Shown here: in pieces, positions 25,563 through 34,864 of the stretch
Numbering within the stretch: position 1 is the first letter of the stretch
Layout: each line of letters starts with the position of its first letter
Source: Azonexus sp.
GTDB lineage: Bacteria; Pseudomonadota; Gammaproteobacteria; Burkholderiales; Rhodocyclaceae
NCBI RefSeq assembly: GCF_030824335.1
Contig: NZ_JAVBXX010000004.1
Span: forward strand, 1-64,000
Reading direction: 5' to 3'
Length of the DNA: 64,000 nucleotides
Notes under the pieces: generated by a model
The model's database searches: none
Told to the model about the DNA's origin: nothing
Seen by the model: the letters and a program-made list of their open reading frames with translations, nothing else
Position numbers and translations under genes: made by a program

Positions 25563-26834
25563 ATGTTCGAGTTTTACGACGCCCCTGCCCAGATGGAGCC
25601 GCTTGTCATCGATGAGTCCCGTCCGCTCTACCATCCCTTGATTGGACTCGCGCACGAGCTATCCGAGGCATCCGCATGCCTGGATGCTTCCCTGGTTCCC
25701 GCAACCGCCAAAAGCCTTGCCGAGCTTGTCGCGGGGATGAACTGTTACTACTCGAACTTGATCGAGGGGCAGCACACGCTGCCACTAGACATCGAGAAAG
25801 CGCTGTTCGAGACTAAGGAACAAATGGCGCAGCGAGACTTGCAGACACTCGCGTTTGCCCACATCGAAGCGGATCGCTGGGCGAGGTCTCAGTCGCTGGC
25901 GAAGGACACGCTGATCCCCTTCCTGCTCGAAGTGCATCGACGCTTTTGCGAACACTTGCCGATGGAAATGCTCAAGCTCAAGGACGGCAGCTACATGGCA
26001 CCGGGGGAAATCCGCGAGCGGGATGTGCATGTCGGCATTCACGTCCCGCCGAAGGCGGATAGCCTTGATCGATTTCTCGATCGCTTCGCACAACGCTACG
26101 GCATGCTGCTCGAATGGGCGCCGAAAGGCGGGATCAGAAAACTCGATGGCGTTCTTTCTGCCTTCGCGGCGCACCATCGCCTCGTCTGGATTCACCCGTT
26201 TCTTGACGGCAACGGCCGCGTTGCCCGGATCGCCATAGACGCCATGCTTCGCCAGTACGGCGTAAATGGCACATGCCTCTGGTCGATGTCGCGCGGTTTT
26301 GCCAAGACCGCAGAAGAATACAAAGCCAGGCTGGCCAACGCAGATCAGCCACGCATGGGCGATCTGGATGGTCGCGGCAACCTTTCCGAAAAGCGATTGG
26401 CCGAGTTTTGCGAATACGCCATGCAGACAGCCATCGATCAAGCCAGCTTCATGGCCCGGATGTTCTCACTCGACAAGTTCAAGTTCCGCGCCGAGAACTA
26501 CTTCCGGAAGGTGCGCTTCGACCTCAAGCCGGAATCCGCCCACCTCTTTATTCACGCTTTCAGCAATGGTGAAATCGAGCGCATGGAAGCCGGTCGGATC
26601 ACCGGCCTCCCCGAAAGAACGGCACGAGACGTGCTCAGCACACTTATCCTCGAAGGGTTTCTGGTCTCCGACTCGCCAAGAGGCAAGGTCCGCGTCGGCT
26701 TTCCCATGCACGCCCTCGGTTCGCTCCTGCCCAACCTCTATCCGGCAGGTGATCTGGACCTTGACCCCGAAGAACTCCGTAGACAAGTTCTGGCCATCCG
26801 TAGCACCCGGCAACACCGGGGTAAAAGTCTGTAA
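25563..26834 (+). CDS. Fic-domain protein (class II, N-terminal inhibitory helix)
   Basis: A 423-residue probable AMPylase or related nucleotidyl/phosphotransferase. The Fic core motif is complete: HPFLDGNGRVAR (about 211-222). The autoinhibitory signature [S/T]xxxE[G/N] is present in YYSNLIEGQHT (about 62-72), which defines class II Fic proteins and implies a regulated enzyme. The C-terminal about 90 residues (GEIERMEAGRITGLPERTAR...) look like a winged helix. It is preceded by a 452-bp gap and followed by a CpxRA-like pair in the same direction. The target is unknown. Confidence 0.9.
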   Translation: MFEFYDAPAQMEPLVIDESRPLYHPLIGLAHELSEASACLDASLVPATAKSLAELVAGMNCYYSNLIEGQHTLPLDIEKALFETKEQMAQRDLQTLAFAHIEADRWARSQSLAKDTLIPFLLEVHRRFCEHLPMEMLKLKDGSYMAPGEIRERDVHVGIHVPPKADSLDRFLDRFAQRYGMLLEWAPKGGIRKLDGVLSAFAAHHRLVWIHPFLDGNGRVARIAIDAMLRQYGVNGTCLWSMSRGFAKTAEEYKARLANADQPRMGDLDGRGNLSEKRLAEFCEYAMQTAIDQASFMARMFSLDKFKFRAENYFRKVRFDLKPESAHLFIHAFSNGEIERMEAGRITGLPERTARDVLSTLILEGFLVSDSPRGKVRVGFPMHALGSLLPNLYPAGDLDLDPEELRRQVLAIRSTRQHRGKSL

Positions 26835-26903
26835 AACCGGCGTGCTGGCGCCAGCCGCTTGGCTATCATGCGGGCTTCAATCCGAACCTCGGGAGTGCAG
26901 GAC

Positions 26904-27587
26904 ATGGCAGCCGTGCTGCTGATCGACGACGACATCGAACTGGCCGAGATGCTTGCCGACTACCTGAAACGCGACGGTTTTGCGGTCGACCTGGCCCACG
27001 ATGGAGAAAGCGGCGTGCGTGCGGCCTTGTCCGGCCAGTACGCCATCGCCGTGCTCGACGTGATGATGCCCGGCATCACGGGCATCGAAGTCCTGCGCCG
27101 CATCCGGCAGGAAAGCCGGCTGCCGGTGCTGATGCTGACGGCGCGCGGCGACGACATGGACCGCATCGTCGGCCTCGAACTGGGTGCCGACGATTACGTT
27201 CCGAAACCCTGCCAGCCACGCGAACTGGCCGCCCGCCTGCGCGCCATCCTGCGCCGCAGCACTGGCACCCCGGCCACAGAAACCGGCGAACTCAGCGTCG
27301 GCCCCTTGCGCCTGCACCCCGGCCAGCGCTTGGCCGCCTGGCAGGACACGCCGCTGGAACTGACCAGTACTGAATTCAACTTGCTCGAAATCCTCGCCCG
27401 CCATGCCGGGCGCACCGTCAGCAAAAGCGAACTGTCGGAACAGGCACTGGGCCGGCCGCTGGCCCGTTACGACCGCAGCATCGACGTGCACCTGTCGAGC
27501 ATCCGCCAGAAACTCGGCCCGCTGCCCGATGGCCGCTCCCCGATCCAGACGGTTTTCCGTCAGGGCTACCAGATGATCCGGGGCTGA
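26904..27587 (+). CDS. OmpR-family response regulator (CpxR-like)
   Basis: A 227-residue protein. The receiver domain (1-115) has the acidic pocket IDDDIELAE, the phospho-acceptor Asp in VLDVMMPG (about 52), the Thr in LMLTARGDD, and the Lys in DYVPKP. The winged-helix DNA-binding domain (about 130-225) ends in IQTVFRQGYQM. The ATG at 26904 gives the standard N-terminus MAAVLLIDDD. Two bp separate it from the histidine kinase gene, so they form one operon. It resembles CpxR but the regulon cannot be read here. Confidence 0.92.
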   Translation: MAAVLLIDDDIELAEMLADYLKRDGFAVDLAHDGESGVRAALSGQYAIAVLDVMMPGITGIEVLRRIRQESRLPVLMLTARGDDMDRIVGLELGADDYVPKPCQPRELAARLRAILRRSTGTPATETGELSVGPLRLHPGQRLAAWQDTPLELTSTEFNLLEILARHAGRTVSKSELSEQALGRPLARYDRSIDVHLSSIRQKLGPLPDGRSPIQTVFRQGYQMIRG

Positions 27588-27589
27588 GC

Positions 27590-28666
27590 ATGGGCCGCCT
27601 GTTCTGGAAATTTTTCCTGATCGTCTGGCTGGCCCAACTGGCGGCGGTCATGGCCACCGGGGCCATTTTCTGGGCCGAACGGCGGGAATTTGAAAGCCGC
27701 ATCGGCAACCGCCCTCCCCCGCCGCCCGACTTTGCGCTAGCGCCGGGCCTGCGCCCACCACCACCCGGCCCTCGTCCGCCTATCCTGCCCATCGTCGCCG
27801 GCCTGCTGGCCAGTCTGGTTTCTGCCGGCGGCATCGCCTGGTATGTCGCCCGCCCGGTTCGCCAATTGAAGGAAGCTTTTGCCGCTGCCGCCGAAGGCGA
27901 CCTGAGCGTTCGCGTCGGCCCCGCAATGGGGCGACGGCGCGATGAACTGGCCGATCTCGGCCACGATTTCGACCGCATGAGTTCCCGGCTGCGGCAGTTG
28001 ATCGAAGCGCAAACCCGGCTGCTGCATGACGTATCGCACGAACTGCGTTCGCCGCTGGCCCGCCTGCACGCCGCCATCGGCCTCGCCCGCCAGGCGCCGG
28101 AGCGTTTCGAAGAAACCATGCTGCGGCTGGAACGGGAAGGCGAACGCATGAATCAACTGGTCGGCCAATTGCTCACGCTGTCCCGGCTGGAAGCCGGCGT
28201 CGGCAGTCCGCTGGAAGAGATCGAAGTGGGCGACCTGCTGGGCGAATTGATCGCAGATGCCCGCTTCGAAGCCGCACCGCAGCAAATCGCCATCGAGTTC
28301 AGCGAAACACCGGGCCTGCACGTCCGGGCCAACCCGGAATTGCTGCACCGGGCCATCGAAAACGTCGTGCGCAATGCGCTCCGCCACACGCCCGCCGGCA
28401 GCACACTGAAGATCGTCGCCCAGCCAAGCGGCAACACGCGCTGCCGAATCAGCGTGCTCGACCAGGGGCCGGGCATTCCCGAGAACGAACTGGGCGTGAT
28501 TTTCGAACCCTTCCGCCGCACCGCCAATGCGGCAGGCGGCGGCTACGGCCTCGGCCTGGCCATCGCCCGCCGTGTGTTATCTGCGGTCGACGGCACGATT
28601 CAGGCAAAAAACCTGGAAACGGGCGGTCTGCAGGTGGATATCGAACTCCCGTTGATCAACGGCTAG
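27590..28666 (+). CDS. Sensor histidine kinase (CpxA-like)
   Basis: A 358-residue membrane kinase. TM1 (about 5-28), a very short proline-rich periplasmic loop (about 30-65, with PPPPPD and PPPPGPRPP), TM2 (about 64-85), HAMP (about 85-137), HisKA with the phospho-His in HDVSHELRSPLARLH (about 148), and HATPase with N-box ENVVRNALRHTP and G-boxes DQGPGIP and GYGLGLAIARR. The tiny proline-rich sensor loop argues against ligand binding and for membrane or partner-protein sensing. It is paired with the regulator upstream. Confidence 0.92.
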   Translation: MGRLFWKFFLIVWLAQLAAVMATGAIFWAERREFESRIGNRPPPPPDFALAPGLRPPPPGPRPPILPIVAGLLASLVSAGGIAWYVARPVRQLKEAFAAAAEGDLSVRVGPAMGRRRDELADLGHDFDRMSSRLRQLIEAQTRLLHDVSHELRSPLARLHAAIGLARQAPERFEETMLRLEREGERMNQLVGQLLTLSRLEAGVGSPLEEIEVGDLLGELIADARFEAAPQQIAIEFSETPGLHVRANPELLHRAIENVVRNALRHTPAGSTLKIVAQPSGNTRCRISVLDQGPGIPENELGVIFEPFRRTANAAGGGYGLGLAIARRVLSAVDGTIQAKNLETGGLQVDIELPLING

Positions 28667-28698
28667 TCCGATAGCAAAAGGCTTCCCCTCCGGCAACT

Positions 28699-28775
28699 TC
28701 TACTAATCCATAACAACATTAGTAGACATCATCGGGCTTGAAAACTAATATCTACTAAAACTCATGGATATTAGT
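28699..28775 (+). promoter_or_regulatory. Paired TACTAAT-type operator dyads before fic
   Basis: Dyad 1 is TCTACTAAT (28699-28707) and ATTAGTAGA (28718-28726), perfect 9-bp arms. Dyad 2 is ACTAATATC (28744-28752) and GATATTAGT (28767-28775), again perfect 9-bp arms. A further TACTAAAA lies at 28753-28760. The second dyad ends 4 bp before the fic ATG, ideal for repression. The winged-helix tail of the Fic protein itself is a candidate binder. Confidence 0.75.
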
Positions 28776-28779
28776 AAAC

Positions 28780-30126
28780 ATGAAAATCCCGATGTCCCCA
28801 CCGAGTGTGGAACAGTTGTTCGCGCAGCTCACGCCTGATGAGCTGGCGAAGATATTCCAGCACGCGAACCCGCTTCCTGCCGGCAAATACATGCATTGGG
28901 ATGATCTTCGGCACCGCCCCCCGCCGGAAGGACTCTCGGCGGAAAAGTGGTGGCTTGCCGTATCACTGGCCAGGGGTTCGATCCTTCAGCCGCTGCCATT
29001 CGTGGACAAGGAAGCCAAGCCATTCCGCTTCGCCACCCCGACGCCACTACTCGTGCATCTCCACCATATTGATCGCGATGCCGCCGGGCACATCAAGACG
29101 GCGGGATCGAGCTCGATGGATGAAAACCGGGAGCGCTACCTGCTGCACTCGTTGATTGAAGAGTCGATCACCTCCAGCCAGCTCGAAGGGGCATCCACCA
29201 CGCGCAAGATTGCCGAAGCCATGCTGCGGGAAAAACGGCAACCCCGGGATCGCAGCGAGACGATGATCTTCAATAACTTCCAGGCGATGCAACAGCTACG
29301 CCACCTGAAAAACGAAAAGATCACGCCAGAACATATCCTCGAACTACATCGCACCATCACGCGAGATACGCTCGACGACCCGGCTGACGCTGGCAGGCTG
29401 CGCGAATCCGATGACGTCAACGTAGTCGACAACCGGGACGGCAAGCTTCTGCACCAGCCGCCCAGTTTCACGGAGCTTCCCGAGCGACTGGACAGGCTAT
29501 GTGCATTCGCGAATGCCGATCCGGATAGCACCCCTTTTGTCCATCCAGTGCTCCGGGCGATCCTGGTGCACTTCATGATTGGCTACGATCACCCGTTTGC
29601 CGATGGCAACGGCCGCACGGCACGTGCCCTGTTCTACTGGTCGATGGCACGCAGCGGCTACTGGCTGATGGAGTTTCTGTCGATCTCGCAGTTTCTCCGT
29701 GATGCCCCCAGACAATACGTCCAGGCCTACCTGCACAGCGAAACCGACCGAAACGACACGACTTACTTCCTGCTGCATCAGCTGGACATCATTCGGCGAT
29801 CAATCGCCGGCCTGCATGAGTATCTCGGCCGCAAGATCCAGGAGCAAAAGCAAGCCGAGCGCTTGCTGATCAAGACGGGCCAGCTCGGCACCCAATTGAA
29901 CCACCGGCAGCTCGCCCTGCTAACGCATGCACTGAAGCACCCCGGAGAATGCTATCGGCTTGCCAAGCATCAAACGCTGCATGGCGTTGTCTATCAAACC
30001 GCCCGCGCCGATTTGCTGGGTTTGGAAAAACTCGGTTTGCTTGGCAAACTCAAACAAGGCAACGCCTTCGTGTTCTACGCCGCTGACAATCTGGCTGAAC
30101 GCTTCCAGCATCTCAATCCGGCCTGA
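28780..30126 (+). CDS. Fic-domain protein with C-terminal winged helix (class II)
   Basis: A 448-residue protein. The Fic motif is HPFADGNGRTARA (about 270-282). The inhibitory helix SSQLEGAST (about 132-140) matches [S/T]xxxE[G/N]. An N-terminal domain of about 120 residues precedes it. The last 75 residues (about 372-448; LNHRQLALLTHALKHPGECY...) form a winged-helix DNA-binding domain. Inverted repeats reach to 4 bp before the start codon, so autorepression is likely. It is the second fic gene within 3 kb, on the other side of the CpxRA-like pair. It is not a recent duplicate: outside the motifs the two sequences differ widely. Confidence 0.9.
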   Translation: MKIPMSPPSVEQLFAQLTPDELAKIFQHANPLPAGKYMHWDDLRHRPPPEGLSAEKWWLAVSLARGSILQPLPFVDKEAKPFRFATPTPLLVHLHHIDRDAAGHIKTAGSSSMDENRERYLLHSLIEESITSSQLEGASTTRKIAEAMLREKRQPRDRSETMIFNNFQAMQQLRHLKNEKITPEHILELHRTITRDTLDDPADAGRLRESDDVNVVDNRDGKLLHQPPSFTELPERLDRLCAFANADPDSTPFVHPVLRAILVHFMIGYDHPFADGNGRTARALFYWSMARSGYWLMEFLSISQFLRDAPRQYVQAYLHSETDRNDTTYFLLHQLDIIRRSIAGLHEYLGRKIQEQKQAERLLIKTGQLGTQLNHRQLALLTHALKHPGECYRLAKHQTLHGVVYQTARADLLGLEKLGLLGKLKQGNAFVFYAADNLAERFQHLNPA

Positions 30127-30134
30127 AATTCCGG

Positions 30135-30158
30135 TTTTATTGCGGTCGACCGTAAAAA
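30135..30158. terminator. Possible bidirectional terminator built on a dispersed word
   Basis: Between convergent fic and sulfatase genes, TTTTAT, TGCGGTCGACCG and TAAAAA form an imperfect hairpin around GTCGAC, with T and A runs on its flanks. The word TGCGGTCGAC is at 30141-30150. Uptake-type words often double as terminators in other bacteria; that role is inferred here. Confidence 0.45.
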
Positions 30159-30195
30159 TGGCATGAAAACGCGTTTTTCCTCAAACGCAAAACCT

Positions 30196-32151
30196 TCAAG
30201 GTGCCAGCCTGGCCGGCCCCAGCAAGCGCTTGCCGAAGGCGTAACTGGCGCCTTGGTAATAAGCCACTCCCCGGCTGACCAGCAAGTCATCGAGCGACCC
30301 CGATCGTTCGCGCCGCCCGTCGCCTTCGTCCGCCACCAGCCGTAACATCCGGCGCGGGCTGAGGATGGCCAGTTGCTCGCCGTCGAACAAGCCCAGGTGC
30401 TGGTAATTGCCGATCAGCGCACGACCGGGTGCCGAGGGGTTCAACAGCAGGTTGCGGCCGTAGAACGACGAGGTGTAATCGACGTTGAGCAGGCCGAGCA
30501 GGGTCGGTGCCAGATCGATCTGGCTGGCCAGCGTCGTCACTTCGCGCGGCTGAATGTGGGCCGGCGCATGGATGAAAAGCGGGATGTGATAGGTGTCGAC
30601 CGGAAGATCCTGCTTGCCGGCGCTGCCGGCGTTGTGGTCGGCAACGAAGACGAAAACCGTCTGCTCGAACCACGGTTTTTTCTTCGCTTCTTCGAGGAAT
30701 TTACCGATGGCGTAGTCGGTGTATTTGACCGCGCCTTCGCGCCCGTCGCCGGACGGAATGTCAATGCGTCCATCCGGATAGGTGTAAGGCCGGTGGTTGG
30801 AAGTCGTCATCAATTGCAGGAAAAACGGCCGCCCGGCAGCGTGATCGGCATCGGCCAGTTGCACGGTCTGCCGGTACAAATCCTCGTCCGACATGCCCCA
30901 GGCGTTCTGGAACTGCATTTCCGACTCGGGCACGCTGGCCTGATCGACGATGCGATAGCCATTGCCGCTGAAAAAGGCATTCATGTTGTCGAAATAACCC
31001 CGCCCGCCATAGACGAAAGCCGTGTCGTAACCCTGCTGCTGGAACTGGTAACCCAGACTGGCGTAGCCGCTTTCACGGCCGATGCGTTTGACGATCGAGC
31101 GGCCCGGCGTCGGGGGAATCGACAAGGTGATGGCTTCCAGGCCCCGGTCGGTGCGCGTGCCGGTTGCGTAAAACTTGCTGAAAAACAGGCTTTCGCCGCG
31201 CAGTTTGTCCAGATTAGGCGTCAGACCGCGCTTGTCGCCAAAGCTGCCGAGGTATTTGGCGCTCAGGCTTTCAATGGTTACCAGGATCACGTTCAGCCGC
31301 TTCGGCGCGCCCGGATTGTCGATCACCCGGCGAATATCCAGCGGGTCCGTGCCGACAAAACGCGCATTGGGTTCAGCCACCGCATCGCGCAACAAGCGCC
31401 CCACTTCGTCCTGCGGCAGACCCGCGTAGAACTGGCTGTATTCGATCTCGTTGTTGCGAAAGGCGGCGAAGAACTGGTACGGCCCGTTGCTCGCCAGCTC
31501 CCGCTGGTAGGCATTGCCGCCGCTGCCGCGCGGACTGTCCTGGCCGATCAGCAGGCCGGCCAGCACGGCCGCCAGCAACAAGCCGGCCAAGACGGCAAAC
31601 GAGCGACGCCAGGAGAGCAGCGGCGAACTGACCGCCTGCTGCAGGGAGTGCCCGGCCAGCGCAGTCAGCGCGATGGCCAGCAGGCCGATGCTGGCGAGAA
31701 TGGCATAGACCGGATAGGACTCCAGCACGTTGTTGACCACCTCTTTTGAATAAACCAGGTAGTCGACCGCAATAAAGTTGAAACGGACGCCAAACTCATC
31801 CCAGAACAGGTATTCCGAAACCGCAATGAACAGCATGGCAAACAGGCTGCCGCAGAAGAACAGGCGCAGCCAGACCAGATGCCAGCGGGCGCCCCACCAG
31901 CGCTTCGGTGACAACAGCAGGTAGGCAGCAAAAACCACCGCGGCGTAGAGCAGGAAACTCAGGTCATAGACCGTGCCGACGGCAATGACCTTGAGCACGG
32001 CCAACCCCGAAAGGTCGGCGACCTCCCGGTTCAGGGCGAGCAAGCCGGCACGGGTCAGGCCAAAGACCAAGAGCCAGCTGGCGAGCAGCATGCCCAGATA
32101 ACGGGTCTGGGCGTGACGCGGCAATAAACGCCGCAAAGCATGAATCAGCAT
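30196..32151 (-). CDS. LtaS-type sulfatase-fold membrane transferase
   Basis: A 651-residue protein. About five N-terminal membrane helices (10-215) anchor a periplasmic alkaline-phosphatase-like domain: NVILVTIESLSAKYLG (metal site), the nucleophile Thr in ATGTRTDRGLEA, and FVFVADHNAG with metal-binding D-H. This is the LTA-synthase/OpgB-like group that moves phosphoglycerol or similar groups onto envelope glycans. It is third in an operon behind the methyltransferase and a second sulfatase-fold gene, 57 bp after the latter's stop. Confidence 0.85.
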   Translation of the reverse strand: MLIHALRRLLPRHAQTRYLGMLLASWLLVFGLTRAGLLALNREVADLSGLAVLKVIAVGTVYDLSFLLYAAVVFAAYLLLSPKRWWGARWHLVWLRLFFCGSLFAMLFIAVSEYLFWDEFGVRFNFIAVDYLVYSKEVVNNVLESYPVYAILASIGLLAIALTALAGHSLQQAVSSPLLSWRRSFAVLAGLLLAAVLAGLLIGQDSPRGSGGNAYQRELASNGPYQFFAAFRNNEIEYSQFYAGLPQDEVGRLLRDAVAEPNARFVGTDPLDIRRVIDNPGAPKRLNVILVTIESLSAKYLGSFGDKRGLTPNLDKLRGESLFFSKFYATGTRTDRGLEAITLSIPPTPGRSIVKRIGRESGYASLGYQFQQQGYDTAFVYGGRGYFDNMNAFFSGNGYRIVDQASVPESEMQFQNAWGMSDEDLYRQTVQLADADHAAGRPFFLQLMTTSNHRPYTYPDGRIDIPSGDGREGAVKYTDYAIGKFLEEAKKKPWFEQTVFVFVADHNAGSAGKQDLPVDTYHIPLFIHAPAHIQPREVTTLASQIDLAPTLLGLLNVDYTSSFYGRNLLLNPSAPGRALIGNYQHLGLFDGEQLAILSPRRMLRLVADEGDGRRERSGSLDDLLVSRGVAYYQGASYAFGKRLLGPARLAP

Positions 32152-32208
32152 CGGGTTAAACCGCTTGAAATTATTCGAATTGAGGAAACAAAACAGGAAA
32201 CAGAAGGC

Positions 32209-34092
32209 TCAGCGAACAAAGCGTCGGCTTTCCCGGGTAATTTCATCGAGCAAGGCCGTGGCGCCTGAAACGACGACCTGGCGAACATCGCGGGCCACCG
32301 GGTGATCGTTGGCATCAAAAACGCTGTAACGGAAAAAGTCGGTCCCCGTATAGGGAAAGGTGATCTTGTGCTTGCCGTCGAAAATCCCCATGTGGTCGTA
32401 TTCGCCGAACACGAAATACGGCATGGTCTTGTCCAGCGTATCGGCCGAGCTGTAGCTGCGCGCCGGCTGCGTGACGCCGAGATAGGAGAGCAGCGTCGGG
32501 GCAATCTGCAGATGCGACGTCCGGTGCGTTACTACGGCGGGTGCCGTACCCGGCATCCAGAGCACGAGCGGCACGCGCACCTGTTCTTCCGGGAAGGTAT
32601 TGCTGTGACCATGGCCCCAGCGCCCTTTTTCCATGAACTCTTCGCCGTGGTCGCCGCTGAACATCAGCACGGTCTTGTCGAGCATGCCGGTGCGTTCCAG
32701 GTGCTCGATCAGCCGCCCGACTTCGCGGTCGATGTGGTGCGCAGCGTTGATGTAGCGGGCATGAATGCCGTCGATGTTGTCGCGCAGATTGAGCTTCACG
32801 TAATTCATCTCGCGCAGGTAATCCTCACGCACCACGTCTTTTTCAGGAAAGCTGTACGGCGCGTGGGTCGATTCGAAGAACATGAAGCCGAAGAAGGGTT
32901 TGTCCGGCGCACGCTTGTCCAGCTTGCCGATGATGTCGCTGACGTTCTGGATATCGCGCCGCCAGGGTTCGCCGGTTTTCAATTCCTGCATGTACTGCTC
33001 CGGCACGCCGGTAAACAGCGTGTTGCGCAATTCCGGGTAGTCGAAACTCTGGCTGGTATGCAGGGCCAACTGGTAATCGTGCTGGCGCATGAAATTCATC
33101 AAGGCCGGCGCCACGCGCTGCTGCTCGAAGCTGTACCAGTATGGGGCGTAAATGCCATAGAACATGGAAAACAGCCCCATGCGCGTCCGGTTGCCGCCGC
33201 TGTAGTGGTTTTCAAAACGCTGTGCCCGCTGCGAAAACTTCCACAGATTCGGCGTGATTTCCGGGTCGAGCAAATCCCAGCGGAAAGACTCGGCGACCAG
33301 CATGATGACGTTCATGTCGCCCTTGACCTTGGCACTGACCAGTTGCCCGCCGGGATAATCGACCGTGCCGCCGGCCAGACGCCGTTCCTTGAGCGCGGTT
33401 CTTTCGATGCCCAGGCGGGTGAACAATTTCTTGGCGCCGGTTCCCAGATGGAAAGGCACGACATCGGCCGCTTCGAGCAAATCCTCCTGCCCGGTATGTA
33501 CGCTGTAGGCAAAAATGATTTCTTCGCTGACCAGCACCAGCAGCGCCACCGACACGGCATAGGCCACGGCACGTTTCGACCAGACCGGACCGCGCCCGGC
33601 GAAATAATGCAGCAAGCCCATGACTGCGGCGTTGCCCGCCACGAACATGGCCACCTGACCGGCAATCGTCTGCTCGGTCGCTTCCGTCGCACCAAGGGCG
33701 GCAATCCCGCCCGGCGTGGTCAGCAGGTTCCAGACGAAACCGTTGAAGTGATACTCGTAAAGCGCATACAGGCGGTAATCGGCATAGATCGCCAGTAGCG
33801 CCAGACAGCCGCCGAGGAAAGCCACGCCAACGACCAGAAAATGACGGGTGCGCGATGGCTGGCGCAGGCACAGCCCGAGCAAGGCGCTCAGCATGACGAC
33901 CGGGGCCAGATACAGCGCGGCATAACCGGCACTGGCAGCAAAGGCAAATACCCTGGCCGGCGGGCTATCGAATGAAACTAGCGGCCAGAACAGGGCAATC
34001 ATCGCCAGCAGGGCGACATACAGCAGCGCGAAATAGCGCTGCAAAATCCACGTGGTCTGCGGCACGGGCGCTTTGTTCACTATCGGCTTCAT
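32209..34092 (-). CDS. YejM/LtaS-like sulfatase-fold membrane protein
   Basis: About 627 residues. Five membrane helices (about 15-205) are followed by a periplasmic domain: NVIMLVAESFRWDLLD, the SGGNRTRMGLFSMFYG segment typical of YejM (PbgA), HAPYSFP, and MFSGDHGEEFMEKGRWGHGH. YejM in E. coli controls LPS synthesis; related enzymes transfer phosphoglycerol groups. The ATG at 34092 overlaps the methyltransferase stop as ATGA, so the genes are coupled. It sits in the envelope-remodelling block controlled by the adjacent two-component system. Confidence 0.8.
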   Translation of the reverse strand: MKPIVNKAPVPQTTWILQRYFALLYVALLAMIALFWPLVSFDSPPARVFAFAASAGYAALYLAPVVMLSALLGLCLRQPSRTRHFLVVGVAFLGGCLALLAIYADYRLYALYEYHFNGFVWNLLTTPGGIAALGATEATEQTIAGQVAMFVAGNAAVMGLLHYFAGRGPVWSKRAVAYAVSVALLVLVSEEIIFAYSVHTGQEDLLEAADVVPFHLGTGAKKLFTRLGIERTALKERRLAGGTVDYPGGQLVSAKVKGDMNVIMLVAESFRWDLLDPEITPNLWKFSQRAQRFENHYSGGNRTRMGLFSMFYGIYAPYWYSFEQQRVAPALMNFMRQHDYQLALHTSQSFDYPELRNTLFTGVPEQYMQELKTGEPWRRDIQNVSDIIGKLDKRAPDKPFFGFMFFESTHAPYSFPEKDVVREDYLREMNYVKLNLRDNIDGIHARYINAAHHIDREVGRLIEHLERTGMLDKTVLMFSGDHGEEFMEKGRWGHGHSNTFPEEQVRVPLVLWMPGTAPAVVTHRTSHLQIAPTLLSYLGVTQPARSYSSADTLDKTMPYFVFGEYDHMGIFDGKHKITFPYTGTDFFRYSVFDANDHPVARDVRQVVVSGATALLDEITRESRRFVR

Positions 34093-34778
34093 ACGCTTTT
34101 CCGCAGGGTGTAGACACGCCACATGGCATAGCCGGGCAGGAAGTCATGGCGGTCGACAATCGTGAAACCGGCGCTGGAAAACTCCGACTCGATCTGGCTG
34201 CGCGCCACGACAAAGCGGTTGGCGTTCTCGCCCTTGCCGCCCCTGGCTGCACGTTGGCGTTCGAGGCGCTTGCGCCGCCACGATTTGATGTTGCCATCGA
34301 CCCACAGCGAGACGATGACCGTATCGCGCGTTACCCGGTGAAATTCACGCAACATCGCCAGGCGGTGTTCCGGCTCGGCGATGTGATGCAGCAAACGCAT
34401 GGAAAAAATGCTGTCGACCGCAGCATCGTCGAGATCGATGGCAAAAGCCGAGGTCTGGAAGGCGTGCACCCGTGCCACGACTTCCGGTGGCTGGCATTGG
34501 CGAGCCACCTGGATCATGTCGGACGAGTTGTCGGCGGCCAGGATCACCCGGTTCGGCTTTTCTGCCAGCAAGGACCAGAAACGTCCGGCACCACAGGGCA
34601 AATCGAGTACCAGTCCGGGTTCGCCAGCCGCTTTCAGCGCCTGCCGCGCCAGTTGCTGATCACGCCAGTTGGACAGCCGGCGCGCCAGGCCATCCTGATG
34701 CTTGAGGAAATATTGCCGGGAATGCGCATCGTCGTACTTGCGCGAAAACTCAAGCTCGATTGTCGGTTTGGCAGACAT
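34089..34778 (-). CDS. Class I SAM-dependent methyltransferase
   Basis: A 229-residue cytoplasmic methyltransferase with motif I LVLDLPCGAGRF (about 55-66), acidic motif II (ILAADNSSDM), and FSMRLLHHIAEPEHRLAML for motif IV-V. The C-terminal region is basic. It is the first gene of a three-gene run with the two sulfatase-fold enzymes, so a lipid or envelope substrate is plausible but unproven. Four TTGAC repeats spaced 11 bp end 47 bp before its start. Confidence 0.85.
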   Translation of the reverse strand: MSAKPTIELEFSRKYDDAHSRQYFLKHQDGLARRLSNWRDQQLARQALKAAGEPGLVLDLPCGAGRFWSLLAEKPNRVILAADNSSDMIQVARQCQPPEVVARVHAFQTSAFAIDLDDAAVDSIFSMRLLHHIAEPEHRLAMLREFHRVTRDTVIVSLWVDGNIKSWRRKRLERQRAARGGKGENANRFVVARSQIESEFSSAGFTIVDRHDFLPGYAMWRVYTLRKSV

Positions 34779-34825
34779 TGCAGACCTTCTTTAAACAGAA
34801 TGGTCGCAACGATAGCCAGCAGGGC

Positions 34826-34863
34826 GTCAAGCCTCTGTCAAAAGCATGTCAAAAATTTGTCAA
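34826..34863 (-). promoter_or_regulatory. Four TTGAC direct repeats, 11-bp period (regulator site)
   Basis: On the minus strand TTGAC occurs at 34863-34859, 34852-34848, 34841-34837 and 34830-34826, each exactly 11 bp apart. The array lies 47 bp upstream of the methyltransferase gene and abuts the kinase stop codon. An identical array precedes the PAP2 gene. OmpR/PhoB-type regulators bind repeats with this period. Confidence 0.8.
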
Positions 34864-34864
34864 A

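Noticed and set aside
30373..33798. Long plus-strand frames opposite the two sulfatase-fold genes
   Set aside because: Antisense shadows; the minus strand carries full catalytic motifs.
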